NCBI GenBank assembly: GCA_964531695.1
Contig: CAZHEH010000007.1
Coordinates: forward strand, 37,304-101,303
DNA from: JAGXKT01 sp964531695
GTDB taxonomy: Bacteria > Planctomycetota > Phycisphaerae > SM23-33
Length of the DNA: 64,000 nt
Reading direction: 5' to 3'
In this document: one piece after another, positions 1-8,908 of the stretch
Numbering within the stretch: the first letter of the stretch is position 1
How the letters are laid out: each line of letters begins with the position of its first letter
Notes under the pieces: model-generated
What the model saw: only the letters and a program-made list of their open reading frames with translations
Database searches by the model: none
Told to the model about the DNA's origin: nothing
Made by a program: the position numbers and the translations under genes

Positions 1-618
1 CGTCTGGAACAGGATCCACGCCTTGTCGGCCGGGCTCGGGTCGCGCCGCAGGGCGAGCTGGTAGAACACGGCCGCCGTGTCGAGGTGCCCGGCGCGGAAG
101 AGCGTGTCCGCCAGCGCCAGCGGGTCCGCCACGCTGTCGGGCGGCACGCTCGTCCGGAGCGTCTCGAGCGTGGCCGCGTCGAGACCCGGCGCGGGGGCTT
201 CCGCCGGTTCCGGCTCCGGCTCGGCCGGGTCGTCGGTCCCGCCGTCGGCCGTCGTGTCGGTCGGCTCCTCCGGCTCGGGCTCGGCATCCTTCGGCTTCGG
301 GCGCTCCGCGCCCAGCCGCATCGCGCGGAGACGGCGCAGCGTCGCGGACAGGTCGCGGGCGTCCGCCTCGGTGGACTCCGCCGGCGCCGAAAAGCTCTCC
401 CGCATCAGGTCGCGCACGCCGATGTCGAGTTCGGGGTCCGCGGCGGCGTCGGCCTCGTCGGCGTCCCCGGCCGGGCGCGTGGTGGGGGCCGAGGCGGGCC
501 CCGCCGCGCGTTCCGCCCCGCTCGCGGCCGTCGGGTCGGCCTCCGGCGCCTCCTGGGCCCACAGCGGCGAGGCCCAGGTCGAGAGAATCACCATGACCGT
601 CACGAGGCGCGGCATCAT
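1..618 (-). CDS. Secreted TPR-like protein, 3' end beyond window
   Basis: Partial gene of 206 codons that runs off the left edge. The start is ATG at 618, overlapping the TGA of the upstream TPR gene (ATGATG), so the two are translationally coupled. The N-terminus is a short hydrophobic signal-like stretch (about residues 4-22, ending near AQE). It is followed by a long Ala/Pro/Glu-rich low-complexity region and then a helical part with DPLALADTLFRAGHLDTA, which looks like the start of tetratricopeptide repeats. Probably an exported or periplasmic partner of the large membrane-anchored TPR protein encoded just upstream. No enzymatic motif is visible and the function is unknown. Confidence 0.7.
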   Translation of the reverse strand, partial: MMPRLVTVMVILSTWASPLWAQEAPEADPTAASGAERAAGPASAPTTRPAGDADEADAAADPELDIGVRDLMRESFSAPAESTEADARDLSATLRRLRAMRLGAERPKPKDAEPEPEEPTDTTADGGTDDPAEPEPEPAEAPAPGLDAATLETLRTSVPPDSVADPLALADTLFRAGHLDTAAVFYQLALRRDPSPADKAWILFQT

Positions 619-3176
619 TCGGGCTTCTCCCCCGTCTTGGCGTCGAGCATGTCCGAGTAGGCCAGTGCGGCCTTCCGGTAGTCGTGTCGGAGGGCATAGG
701 CGGCCCCGAGCAGTCCGAGGGCCCGCTCGCGGGCGTCCGGCCCGCTGTCGGCGTCCAGCACGCCCCGGGCCAGCGTAATCGTCTGGGCGGCCTCGCCCAG
801 CTCCAGGCACGCCTCCGCCAGGTCGCACGCGGCGCCGTAGTACGCCTCACAGGGCGCCATCTTCTCCAGCACCTCGGTCAGGGCCTGCCGGGCGGCCTCG
901 TGGTGGCCGGCGGCCCGGTGGCAGCGAGCGATCTCGATGCCGACACGGGCCCGGCTCTGGATGTCGCCGGCGGAGGCGACGTGCTCGCTCAGCCGCCGGA
1001 CGCCGCGCTCGGGCAGGCCCATCTGGCGGTACATCCGCCCGAGCAGCAGCAGGTAGCGGGCCAGGCGCTCCGCCGGCAACGCGTCGACGTCCAAGCTCCG
1101 CAAGGTGCCCAGCGCCTGAACGGTCTTGCCCGTGTCCAGGTACAGTTCGGACAACGCCAGCGACACCGAGAGGTACTGCTCGCGCGACGGGTCGGTTCCC
1201 AGCGCCCGTCGCAGGTCCGCCTCGGCCAGCTCGGGGCGCCCCAGCTCTCGCCGGCTGAAGCCGCGGAGCAGATACGCCTCGGTCAGGGCCTCGTCGCCCT
1301 CGGCGGCCGTGCCGATGTACCGCGTCAGCCACTTGTCCGCCTTCTCGTGCAGCCCCTTGGCGTAATGGCACCGCCCGACGCCCAGCGCCGCGCGGGCCCG
1401 CGACTCGGCCGAGAGGTTCTGCGTCCAGAGCTTATGGAAGTCGGAGATGGCGTCGTTGTGGCGGCCTTGTCGCCGGTTGGCCTCGCCGAGCGCCAGGTAG
1501 ACCTCGTCCTGGGCCTGGAAGTCCGGGTGCAGGTCCAGCAGGCGCTGGAGGTCGTTGCGGGCGCCCTCGTAGTTGGTCAGTTCCATGCGCAGCCGGGCGC
1601 AGCGGAGCAGCGCCTCCGGCGCCACGCGGTGCGCGTCGAACCGGCCCGCGATGAGCTGGTATTCCTTCATCGCCCCGAGCGTGTCGCCGGAGAGCTCCTG
1701 CACGACCGCCAAGGCGTAGCGCCCGAGCGGCCCGCGCGGGTCCCCCGCATCTCGCTGACGCAGGAAGAACCGCCGCCAGCACGAGTTCGCCTCCCGCACG
1801 AGCAGATCACGCGATTCCGACAGCGAGTCGAAGCCGGCCGGGTCGTAGATGTCGATCTGCTCGCCGGAGAAGCGCGCAATCAGCCCGGCCGCGCCCGAGA
1901 TGACCTCGGCCACGCGCCCGTCCGACGCGCCTGAAGTGAAGACCGTCACCGCCCGTCGCCGGACTTCCGGGCGAACGTTGACCCATTGCACCTCGATCCC
2001 CGCCTGCGAGCCGAAACGCGCCAGCAACTCATCCAGGTGCGCGCCGGCGGCCGTGACGGACCACGCCCGGCGCGTCTCGTCCGCGTCCCGCTGAACCTCC
2101 GGGCCGAGCAGGGCCCGGTCCAGCCGTTCGGCGCCCAACGCCAGGCGCTCCCGCAGCTCGGCGTCGGTCAGCCCGGCGAACGGATCCTTCCAGCGGGGCG
2201 CCCGCCACTGCACGGCCTCCTGCTGTCCGTACATGGACAGAACCTTCATCGCCAGCGCACGGGCGGCGAGGTAGTCGCAGTCCAGCTCCATCGGCAACGG
2301 CTCGCCGACCGCGCCGAGCGACGCCATCGCCAGATATGCCTTCGTCCGGCCGTGCAGGAACTGCCCGCCGGACAGGTCCATCTCCGCCAACTGATACCAG
2401 GACGCGGCCCGGACCACCGGCGAGTCGCTCGACGTCCCCGCCCGCAAGAACTTTCTGCCCAAGGACTTGCGGCCGAGCTGCCGCAGGCAGTAGCCGCGGC
2501 GGAACGTCAGCACGTCCGCCACCAGCGAGTCCGCGGGCGTGCGGGTCGCCTTGTCCAGCAGATGCAGATAGCCGGAGAGGGCCAGCTCGTACTCGCCCCG
2601 ACCCAGCGCCTTCTCGGCGCGGGCCCAGGACATGGACGCGGGCGCCGGCTCGCCCGGCTCCGAGGGCTCTTCGGGCGCGTCCGGCTGCGGTGCCGTCCCG
2701 GCCGCGACGGGAGCCGGCGTGGCGCCGCCGGGCAGGCCCCACACGAAGTGCCAGATCAGCACGAAGCCGATCACCGCGATCAGCACCGTGTTGATCAGCA
2801 GCACGCCCTGGATGAACCTCGGGCGAAGCAGCGGGCTGCCGGCGGACAGGGCCGCCCCGGCGGGGGCCTGGGCCTGAGTCTTCTCGGCCTCAGCGGCTTC
2901 CCGCTGTTTCTCGGCCTCGGCCTGCTCGGTCTCCTGCTTGGCCTTCTTGGCCTGCAGGCGGGCCCGCTGACGCGCGATGATCTCCTGCAGCGAGGGCTGC
3001 TGGCCCTCGCCCTCTTGCGCGCCTTCGGCCGGGGCGCCGCCGTCGGCCGCCGCGTCCGCCGGAGCGTCCGGGGCGGCTTCGTTCATCGGCTCGGAGGGCG
3101 GCTCCGACTGCGGCGTGGACTCTTCGGCGTCGTCCGGCGCGTCGGGCTGGGGATTCTGGCTCTCTTCTTCGGCCAT
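615..3176 (-). CDS. Membrane-anchored TPR protein with STN-like insert
   Basis: 853 residues. An acidic, Pro/Ala/Glu-rich cytoplasmic N-terminus (1-85) leads into a charged coiled-coil (about 86-110, QARLQAKKAKQETEQAEAEK) and a single transmembrane helix (about 123-148, VLLINTVLIAVIGFVLIWHF). The rest is exported and consists largely of TPR-type helical repeats. Around residues 370-435 lies a stretch resembling a secretin/TonB short N-terminal (STN) domain, with LDELLARFGSQAGIEVQW and a later AVTVFTSG strand. STN domains occur in secretins and TonB receptors, so a scaffold role at an envelope complex is possible. Coupled to the secreted TPR-like gene downstream. The partner complex cannot be identified from the sequence. 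Confidence 0.8.
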   Translation of the reverse strand: MAEEESQNPQPDAPDDAEESTPQSEPPSEPMNEAAPDAPADAAADGGAPAEGAQEGEGQQPSLQEIIARQRARLQAKKAKQETEQAEAEKQREAAEAEKTQAQAPAGAALSAGSPLLRPRFIQGVLLINTVLIAVIGFVLIWHFVWGLPGGATPAPVAAGTAPQPDAPEEPSEPGEPAPASMSWARAEKALGRGEYELALSGYLHLLDKATRTPADSLVADVLTFRRGYCLRQLGRKSLGRKFLRAGTSSDSPVVRAASWYQLAEMDLSGGQFLHGRTKAYLAMASLGAVGEPLPMELDCDYLAARALAMKVLSMYGQQEAVQWRAPRWKDPFAGLTDAELRERLALGAERLDRALLGPEVQRDADETRRAWSVTAAGAHLDELLARFGSQAGIEVQWVNVRPEVRRRAVTVFTSGASDGRVAEVISGAAGLIARFSGEQIDIYDPAGFDSLSESRDLLVREANSCWRRFFLRQRDAGDPRGPLGRYALAVVQELSGDTLGAMKEYQLIAGRFDAHRVAPEALLRCARLRMELTNYEGARNDLQRLLDLHPDFQAQDEVYLALGEANRRQGRHNDAISDFHKLWTQNLSAESRARAALGVGRCHYAKGLHEKADKWLTRYIGTAAEGDEALTEAYLLRGFSRRELGRPELAEADLRRALGTDPSREQYLSVSLALSELYLDTGKTVQALGTLRSLDVDALPAERLARYLLLLGRMYRQMGLPERGVRRLSEHVASAGDIQSRARVGIEIARCHRAAGHHEAARQALTEVLEKMAPCEAYYGAACDLAEACLELGEAAQTITLARGVLDADSGPDARERALGLLGAAYALRHDYRKAALAYSDMLDAKTGEKPE

Positions 3177-3432
3177 GCTTCTTCGAAGTTTCTCGGCGTA
3201 TCCTGACTCTCAAAGGCCGTGCGCAAACAGCGCGTGCGCACAGCGCGTTGCTGAACCGGATGCAACGGGTGTGCCAACCTCAGAGAACGGCACACATGAG
3301 CCATCTAGGCATGCCCAGGAGCCGTATGCGTCAATATCTAAGATGTGCTCGGCCGTGTCCCCGAGCGCAGCGTCAGGATTCTTGCGCCCGCGGCGCTTGC
3401 TTTTCGGACACTCCGCCGTCCCGGCCGGGGGA

Positions 3433-3448
3433 TGTTCCACGTGGAACA
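3433..3448. other. parS-like centromere site
   Basis: Perfect palindrome TGTTCCACGTGGAACA, identical to the form of the bacterial chromosomal parS consensus used by ParB in pseudomonads and close to the Bacillus form. ParB loads at such sites to organise and segregate the origin region. It is intergenic, as most functional parS sites are. No parA or parB gene lies in the window, so the call rests on the sequence of the site alone. Confidence 0.8.
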
Positions 3449-3465
3449 CCCCGTTATCGACGCGA

Positions 3466-3495
3466 TTCTGCGCGCGTATAGGGAGGTAGTATGAT
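3466..3495 (+). promoter_or_regulatory. Possible sigma-70 promoter for the gene at 3556
   Basis: TATGAT at 3490-3495 is a five-of-six match to a -10 box, with only a weak TTCTGC -35 about 18 bases upstream. It lies 60 bases before the start codon and directly downstream of the parS-like palindrome. Confidence 0.3.
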
Positions 3496-3555
3496 GCTTG
3501 GGACGTGTTCGATGGAACCGGGCCGGCCCGACGGCCGCCCCCAGGGAGACCTGCG

Positions 3556-4563
3556 ATGAAGCGGACGATTCTGATCAGTGCGATGCTGGCGATGTTGACC
3601 TGCCCGATGTTGGCGGATGAGGCGGAGCCGGCCTATATCTCGGCCGACGCGGCCTGGGTGGTGCATTTCGACGCGGACGCCTGGGGCGAGACGAAGCTGG
3701 AGCAGGCCATCCTGGACCAGCACCCCGAGGCGATTCCGAAGCTGGAGGAGTTCCGGGCGACCTTCGGCTTCGATCTGCGCGAGGACCTTCACGGCGTGAC
3801 GCTGTACGGCAGGGGCTTCGAGCCCGGGCGGGGCGTGGCGATGTTCGACGTGGACGTCGATGAGGACCGCATTCTCGACCTGCTGCGCGAGAACGCGGGC
3901 TACGAAACGAGCGAGTACGGCGACCGGACGATCCACCGGTGGATCGAGGAGTCGAAACCCCGCCATGGCGAGGAAGACGACGGCACGCGCTACGGGACGT
4001 TCGCGGCGTTCGACCTGGTGGTGGTCTCGCGCGACCTGGACGACCTCAAGGCCGCGCTCGACGTCATCGACGGCGAGGCCGAAAACGCCTCCGAGGCCGA
4101 GGAGCCCGTCCTGCCCGAGGCGCCGGACGGGGCGTTCCTCATCGCTCGGGCCCGCAACCTGGAACTGCCCGAGGGCGCCCGGCGGCCGCGGGCGGCGCTG
4201 CTGAAGAAGTGCGAGGAGCTGTCGATGACCCTTGGCGAGAAGGACGCGCAGGTCTACGTGAACATCGCCGCGGAGATGGAGACCGAGAAGGACGCCCGGC
4301 GCGTCACGAAGATGATCGAGGGCATGCAGGCGTTCGCCGAGATGGCGGCCGAGCATGCTCGCGCTCGGGCCGAGGACGACGACGGCGAGCCCGCCAAGAC
4401 CCTGCCGGTTTGGATGAGCTCGCTGATGGAAGCCGAGATGAGCGGGGAGGGGACGAAGGTCGTGCTGGAGATGTCGATGCCGACCGAAGGACTGATGGAG
4501 ATGGCGGAGAAGCTCCGAGAAGCCCACCATGGCAGGCGGCACGAAGCGGGCGAGCGTGAGTGA
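3556..4563 (+). CDS. Secreted protein of unknown function
   Basis: 335 residues from ATG 3556, chosen over the longer reading from 3505 because GGGAGA precedes it and it opens with a clean signal peptide (MKRTILISAMLAMLTCPMLA). The mature part is strongly acidic, with no cysteine pairs, lipobox or enzymatic motif. It alternates short beta-like segments (AAWVVHFDADAW, GVTLYGRGF) with charged helices, in the style of secreted planctomycete proteins of unknown function. Its last 35 bases overlap the start of an ECF sigma factor, so it may belong to the envelope-stress operon that the sigma/anti-sigma pair controls. The exact role is unknown. Confidence 0.75.
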   Translation: MKRTILISAMLAMLTCPMLADEAEPAYISADAAWVVHFDADAWGETKLEQAILDQHPEAIPKLEEFRATFGFDLREDLHGVTLYGRGFEPGRGVAMFDVDVDEDRILDLLRENAGYETSEYGDRTIHRWIEESKPRHGEEDDGTRYGTFAAFDLVVVSRDLDDLKAALDVIDGEAENASEAEEPVLPEAPDGAFLIARARNLELPEGARRPRAALLKKCEELSMTLGEKDAQVYVNIAAEMETEKDARRVTKMIEGMQAFAEMAAEHARARAEDDDGEPAKTLPVWMSSLMEAEMSGEGTKVVLEMSMPTEGLMEMAEKLREAHHGRRHEAGERE

Positions 4564-5125
4564 CGAGCCGGACTCGACACCGCGCGAGAGGACGCGGAGC
4601 GCCGAGGAGCTGGCCCGGGATGCGCGGGCCGGCTCCGCGGACGCGTTCGCCGCGCTGGTCGAGCGGTTCCGTCCGCGCCTGAGGGCCTACCTCGGGCGCG
4701 GGGCCGGCCAGGAGGCCGAGGACCTGACGCAGGAGACCTTCCTGCGGGCCTACCAGAAGCTCCGGCAGTACGACCCGAGCCGCCCGTTCGCGCCGTGGCT
4801 CTATGCGGTGGCGCGGAGCGTGGCCGCCACGCAGGCCCGTCGCCGCCGGCCCGCCGCCGCGATGCCGGACGCGGGCCTCGCCGACGCCGCGCCCCAGCCG
4901 GGCGACGCCGTCGCGGCGGACGAGCAGCGGGCCGAGTTGTGGCGGCTTGCCCGCCGCCGGCTGAGTGAAGACCAATACCGGGCGCTCTGGCTGCGATACG
5001 CGCGCGACGCGGAAGTGGCCGAGATCGCCCGCGAGATGCGGCGGAGCCGACCGGCCGTGCGCGTGCTGCTGCACCGCGGCCGGAAGCGGCTCATCGACGC
5101 GGCCCGGACCGCCGGAACCGCGTAG
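4529..5125 (+). CDS. ECF RNA polymerase sigma factor
   Basis: 198 residues. Region 2 holds DAFAALVERFRPRLRAYLGR and the core-binding EDLTQETFLRAYQKL with downstream PFAPWLYAVARSVA. Region 4 is a helix-turn-helix (YRALWLRYARDAEVAEIAREM, RPAVRVLLHRGRKRL). Length and order fit extracytoplasmic-function sigma-70 factors that direct RNA polymerase to stress or envelope promoters. The start at 4529 overlaps the preceding gene; a GTG at 4556 overlapping the TGA of that gene is an equally good alternative and would remove nine residues. It is followed after 14 bases by a zinc-finger anti-sigma gene, the usual regulatory pairing. Confidence 0.92.
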   Translation: MAGGTKRASVSDEPDSTPRERTRSAEELARDARAGSADAFAALVERFRPRLRAYLGRGAGQEAEDLTQETFLRAYQKLRQYDPSRPFAPWLYAVARSVAATQARRRRPAAAMPDAGLADAAPQPGDAVAADEQRAELWRLARRRLSEDQYRALWLRYARDAEVAEIAREMRRSRPAVRVLLHRGRKRLIDAARTAGTA

Positions 5126-5139
5126 ATTCGAGGTGCGCC

Positions 5140-5670
5140 ATGCGATGTGAAACCTGCCAGTCGATGATCTCCGAATCGCTTGACGAGCGCCGCGCGTTGA
5201 CGCCCGCCGCCCGGCGCCACGCCGAGCAGTGCCCGGATTGCGGTGCGTTCCTGGACGCCTCCCGCGAGTTGGAGGATCGGCTCCGCGCCGCCGCCGACCT
5301 CGCGCCCGCACCGGCCGGGGCGCGACGCCGCACGCCCGTGCTGCGCTTCTGGCGTTGGGCGGGGCCCATCGCGGCGGCCGCGTGCCTGGTGTTGGGCGTA
5401 TCGCTGTGGCTGTCCCGCAACGGGGCGCCGGAGCCGCCGGGGGATCGGGCCGGGCCCGGCGGCGAGGTGGCCGCCCCGGCGCAGCCGTCCGCGTTCGGGG
5501 CGCCCCGGTCCACGATCGACACGACCGGAATGGCCGTGGCCCGCGTCGCCACGCAGCCGGTCCGGCGGGAGCTGGAGTTGCTCCGCGCGGACGCCGCCGC
5601 CGCGGCCGAGGCGGTCATCGACTGCATCGAACTGTTTCCCGCGCGCCAACCGGCGGACCGCGACGGCTGA
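5140..5670 (+). CDS. Zinc-finger anti-sigma factor, membrane-anchored
   Basis: 176 residues. The N-terminal zf-HC2-type module has C3-x2-C6 and H27-x3-C31-x2-C34, the HCC zinc site of ZAS-domain anti-sigma factors. One transmembrane helix follows (about residues 80-96, PIAAAACLVLGVSLWL), then a short extracytoplasmic tail rich in Pro, Ala and Gly. It presumably binds and sequesters the ECF sigma encoded 14 bases upstream and releases it in response to an envelope or redox signal. The periplasmic tail has no recognised sensor fold. The stop lies seven bases from the convergent lipoprotein gene. Confidence 0.85.
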   Translation: MRCETCQSMISESLDERRALTPAARRHAEQCPDCGAFLDASRELEDRLRAAADLAPAPAGARRRTPVLRFWRWAGPIAAAACLVLGVSLWLSRNGAPEPPGDRAGPGGEVAAPAQPSAFGAPRSTIDTTGMAVARVATQPVRRELELLRADAAAAAEAVIDCIELFPARQPADRDG

Positions 5671-5677
5671 GACGCGC

Positions 5678-6619
5678 CTACGGCTCTTCGCGGCGCGAGG
5701 TCACCTTGGTATCGGTCTTCTGGTCGATGACCATCTCGACCGCCTCTTGCTCCGGCGGGTCGATGGTCACATGGATCTCGCCCTCTTGGCTCGTCTCGAC
5801 GGTGGCGAACAATCCCAGCGTCGCGTCGAAGAGCATGGTGCCCTTCTGGCGGAACTCCATGCCCTGCAACTCCGTTGCGACGCCCGCTGTCACCGGCAAC
5901 TCGCCGCCCTCGGAACTCATCGTGCCGTCGAAGGCGATCTCAACCATCTCGTGACCGTCCTGCTCCTCGATCGACAGCACCTCCGCGTCGTAGGCGAACG
6001 TCAGCGCCCCCGCCATGGGAACCGAGAACTCCATCGTGTCCGCGTACGTGTCGCCGACGCCCACGGGCTCGCCCGGCAGCATCTTCGCCTGCTGCGAGAC
6101 CATCTGCGACATCGCCTCATCCCCGAGCATCGCCTTCATCTGCTCGAACATCGGCGCGGCGTCGGGCATGCGGCGGGCCATTTCGTCCCACATCGCATCG
6201 AGACCCTCGGCCTCGACGACCTTCCCGTCAGCGTCCGTGACGACCCGGAACTTCGTGCCGACCAGAGCGCCCAGCGACTTGGCCAGAATGGGCGCGTTGC
6301 CCTCCGTGGCATCGCTGTCGTAGGTCATCACGCCGTGGGCGTGCTCGATCTCCTGGCGGACCCGCTCGAAGGTGAGGAGGGTGGTCTGCTCGCCGTCGGC
6401 GTCCACCTCGCCGCACTCGACCCGCATTTCCATCATCATCTCGACGTCCTGGCTCTGCCCGTCCATCGGGCCGCCCTGGAATGACTGCCGGGTCTCCGTG
6501 TCCACCGTCACCCTGTACGTGCCCGGCTCGCTCATGCGCGAGAGCTCGACCTTCTCCCGGCAGCCGACGACGCACAGCATCAGACCGACCGCCGCACAGC
6601 ACTGGATCGCATTTCTCAT
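5678..6619 (-). CDS. DUF6263-like lipoprotein
   Basis: 313 residues with a lipoprotein signal (MRNAIQCCAAVGLMLCVVGC, cleavage before the Cys of VVGC). The mature protein has the pattern of planctomycete DUF6263-type lipoproteins: a threonine-rich strand near the start (YRVTVDTETRQSF), Met-rich segments (DVEMMMEMRV), LVGTKFRVVTDADGKVVEAEG in the middle, and paired-strand motifs to the end. Members have no known biochemical role. It is convergent with the sigma/anti-sigma operon. The family name is recalled from pattern and not from a search. Confidence 0.7.
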   Translation of the reverse strand: MRNAIQCCAAVGLMLCVVGCREKVELSRMSEPGTYRVTVDTETRQSFQGGPMDGQSQDVEMMMEMRVECGEVDADGEQTTLLTFERVRQEIEHAHGVMTYDSDATEGNAPILAKSLGALVGTKFRVVTDADGKVVEAEGLDAMWDEMARRMPDAAPMFEQMKAMLGDEAMSQMVSQQAKMLPGEPVGVGDTYADTMEFSVPMAGALTFAYDAEVLSIEEQDGHEMVEIAFDGTMSSEGGELPVTAGVATELQGMEFRQKGTMLFDATLGLFATVETSQEGEIHVTIDPPEQEAVEMVIDQKTDTKVTSRREEP

Positions 6620-6806
6620 GGGGTATCCCTTTCCAGGTGTCGGCCGCCCCGCGCGACCGTGCCGGCATCATCGGCGCCCGGCCGCCGAATCGCAAGGAGC
6701 AGCATCACCCCATCACCCCGGAGAACGCCTCGTTTGCCAGCGAGAGCCGAGCAGCAAGCGACATTCCCCCCGCTGCGGCCATGTCATCCGTGGCGAGCCG
6801 CCGCGG

Positions 6807-7622
6807 CTAGCGCCCGGATTCGGCCTTCTCCGTCCGGCCGCGGACCTCGATGCGCTCGATGGACTCGGTCCGGCCGCTGGCGGGGTTGACCGCCGCCAGC
6901 ACGCCGCACAGGCGCGGGTCGCCCTGGGCCACGTCGAACCGCGCCGGCATGGAGGTCGTCATGTACTGGAGCACGCGCTCTTTCTTGCGCCCGAGCACGC
7001 CGTCGTAGGGCCCGGTCATGCCCACGTCCGAGATGTAGCCGGTGCCCTTGGGCAGAATCCGAGCGTCGGCCGTCGGGATGTGCGTGTGCGTGCCGAAGAT
7101 CAAGCTCATCCGCCCGTCGAGGTACCAACCCATCGCGATCTTCTCGCTGCTGGCCTCCGCGTGGAAGTCCATCACGCGCATGATGACGTCGGAAGGCACC
7201 TCATTGAGGACGCTGTCCACGGCCGTGAAGGGCGAGTCCGTCTGCTTCATGAACATCTGACCCAACGCGGCCGTGACCGCCACTCGATGCCGCCCCGACT
7301 TGGTCGGCACGACGGTCCATCGTTTGCCCGCCGCCTTGGGCAGCAGGTTCGCCGGGCGGACGACGCGGTCCGACTCGCGCATCGTCGGGATGATCTCCTG
7401 CTTGCGGAAGCAGTGATCCCCGAGCGTGACGACATCTACCCCGTAGCGGAGCAGCTTGTTGAAGATCTGCGGCGTCAGGCCGCTGCCGCCGGCGACGTTC
7501 TCCGCATTGCAGACGACCAGCTCGATGGATCGCTCGGCGATCAGCTCCTCCAGATGGTCCGAGAGCACGCCTCGACCGGGCGGGCCCACAACGTCCCCGA
7601 TGCACAGTATGTTCACCGCCAT
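6807..7622 (-). CDS. YmdB-family metallophosphoesterase
   Basis: 271 residues, the normal length for the YmdB/TIGR00282 family of calcineurin-like phosphodiesterases (cAMP or 2',3'-cyclic nucleotide hydrolysis in Bacillus). Visible metal ligands are D8 in LCIGDVVG, NAEN after the second strand, a histidine in DFHAEASSEK and GTHTHIPT near residue 175. The position usually read as GNH is GDH here (TLGDHCFRKQEI), a substitution at a metal-ligand Asn that may mark a subfamily. It stands alone between the DUF6263-like lipoprotein gene and the fic gene. The substrate in this organism is unknown. Confidence 0.85.
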   Translation of the reverse strand: MAVNILCIGDVVGPPGRGVLSDHLEELIAERSIELVVCNAENVAGGSGLTPQIFNKLLRYGVDVVTLGDHCFRKQEIIPTMRESDRVVRPANLLPKAAGKRWTVVPTKSGRHRVAVTAALGQMFMKQTDSPFTAVDSVLNEVPSDVIMRVMDFHAEASSEKIAMGWYLDGRMSLIFGTHTHIPTADARILPKGTGYISDVGMTGPYDGVLGRKKERVLQYMTTSMPARFDVAQGDPRLCGVLAAVNPASGRTESIERIEVRGRTEKAESGR

Positions 7623-7717
7623 GCGACCGCGTCGCTTCCTAGCCCCCGCTACCGCGGCATTGTAGCCGCAACGAACCGCCAGACCAACCCCGTCGCTCGA
7701 ATCCGGCCGGGCCTGCG

Positions 7718-8875
7718 TCAGTCCGTGTCCCGCGTCAGGATCTGAAGGTACGCGTCGTATGCGTAGACGCGGTCGCGCTGCCGCCCGGTGGTCTCGCGCA
7801 GAATGCCCGCTTGCTGGAGCGTGTCAATGGCCTTGCCCGCCGTGGGCTTGGTCGTATCCAGCAGCTCGACGGCCGCGGGCAGCGTCAGCACCGGTCGGGT
7901 GGCCAGGCGCTCCAACAGCCGGATCGCGCTGAGCGTCGCCCGGCGGTCCTCCACGAGCGTCCGCCGATCCCGCGTCAGCAGGGCGAACAGCCGCTGGGCC
8001 GTGGCGACCGCGTCGTCGGCCGCCTCGCGAACGCACTCCAGGTAATAGACCGTCCATCCCTCCCAGTCGCCTTCCGTCCGCACGCCCGTGAGGCGACGAT
8101 AGTACTCCCGCTGGCGATGCCGGAACGCCACGCTCAGGTACAGCAGCGGCGCGTCGAGCAAGCCCCAGTGCTCCAGCAGCAGCGCGATCAGCAGCCGCCC
8201 GATCCGGCCGTTGCCGTCGAGGAACGGGTGGATCGTCTCGAACTGCACGTGGGCCAGCCCGGCCCGGATCAGCGGCGGCAGCGGGTCGTCCGCGTCTATC
8301 CATCGCTCCAGCGAGGACATCGCCGCCGGCACCTCCTCCGGCGGCGGGGGCACGAAGGCCGCGTTGCCGGGGCGCCTGCCCCCGACCCAGTTCTGCGAGC
8401 GGCGAACCTCACCCGGCCGCTTCTGGACGCCCCGGGCCCCGGCCATGAGGCGATCGTGGGCCCGGCAAAGCAGCCGCGTGCTCAGCGGCAATCCCCGCGG
8501 GCGGGCCATCTCGCGCCGTGCGTACGACAGCGCCTCGACGTAGTTGCAGACCTCCTCCACGTCCTCCGGCCGGTCGGTCTGCTCCGTCGCCTCGAAGGCC
8601 AGCACGTCGCGAAGCGTGGCCTGCGTGCCCTCGATCTGGGAGGAGATCACGGCCTCCTTGCGGACGAAGCCGTAGAGGAACCAGTCGATGCTAGGCACCA
8701 TCGAGCCGGCCACCGAGAGCCGCCCCAGCGCGGCCTGTGCTTCCGTAAGCAGGTCCGCAAGCTCGTCGTCCACGACCAGCGGTGGCTTCGTGGGCGGAAG
8801 GGGATGGGGCACGAACGTCCGGACGGTCTCGCCGCCCGCCGCGCTCGTTCGGTATGCTCCGGTCTGACGCGCCAT
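7718..8875 (-). CDS. Fic-family AMPylator with C-terminal winged helix
   Basis: 385 residues. An N-terminal Fic_N-type region contains SSQIEGTQ (about residues 78-85), matching the autoinhibitory (S/T)xxxE(G/N) helix. The central Fic core has the complete active motif HPFLDGNGRIGR, so transfer of AMP (or another phospho-moiety) to target hydroxyls is expected. The C-terminal 80 residues form a winged helix-turn-helix (TLPAAVELLDTTKPTAGKAI, then a wing), typical of solitary Fic proteins that bind DNA. The upstream region holds repeated CTTTACTAA half-sites across a promoter, which suggests autoregulation. Targets are unknown. The start at 8875 is the only one compatible with the promoter position. 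Confidence 0.9.
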   Translation of the reverse strand: MARQTGAYRTSAAGGETVRTFVPHPLPPTKPPLVVDDELADLLTEAQAALGRLSVAGSMVPSIDWFLYGFVRKEAVISSQIEGTQATLRDVLAFEATEQTDRPEDVEEVCNYVEALSYARREMARPRGLPLSTRLLCRAHDRLMAGARGVQKRPGEVRRSQNWVGGRRPGNAAFVPPPPEEVPAAMSSLERWIDADDPLPPLIRAGLAHVQFETIHPFLDGNGRIGRLLIALLLEHWGLLDAPLLYLSVAFRHRQREYYRRLTGVRTEGDWEGWTVYYLECVREAADDAVATAQRLFALLTRDRRTLVEDRRATLSAIRLLERLATRPVLTLPAAVELLDTTKPTAGKAIDTLQQAGILRETTGRQRDRVYAYDAYLQILTRDTD

Positions 8876-8908
8876 GTCCAGTCAAGGGCCTTCACCTGTA
8901 AGCCATGC

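Larger units (their letters stand above)
3177..3555. other. Divergent intergenic region carrying a parS-like site
   Basis: A 379-base gap between the minus-strand TPR gene and the plus-strand secreted-protein gene. It contains the 16-bp palindrome at 3433-3448 and a possible promoter at about 3466-3495. No conserved ORF or RNA gene was recognised; the ORFs that cross it have no familiar motifs. Confidence 0.6.
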
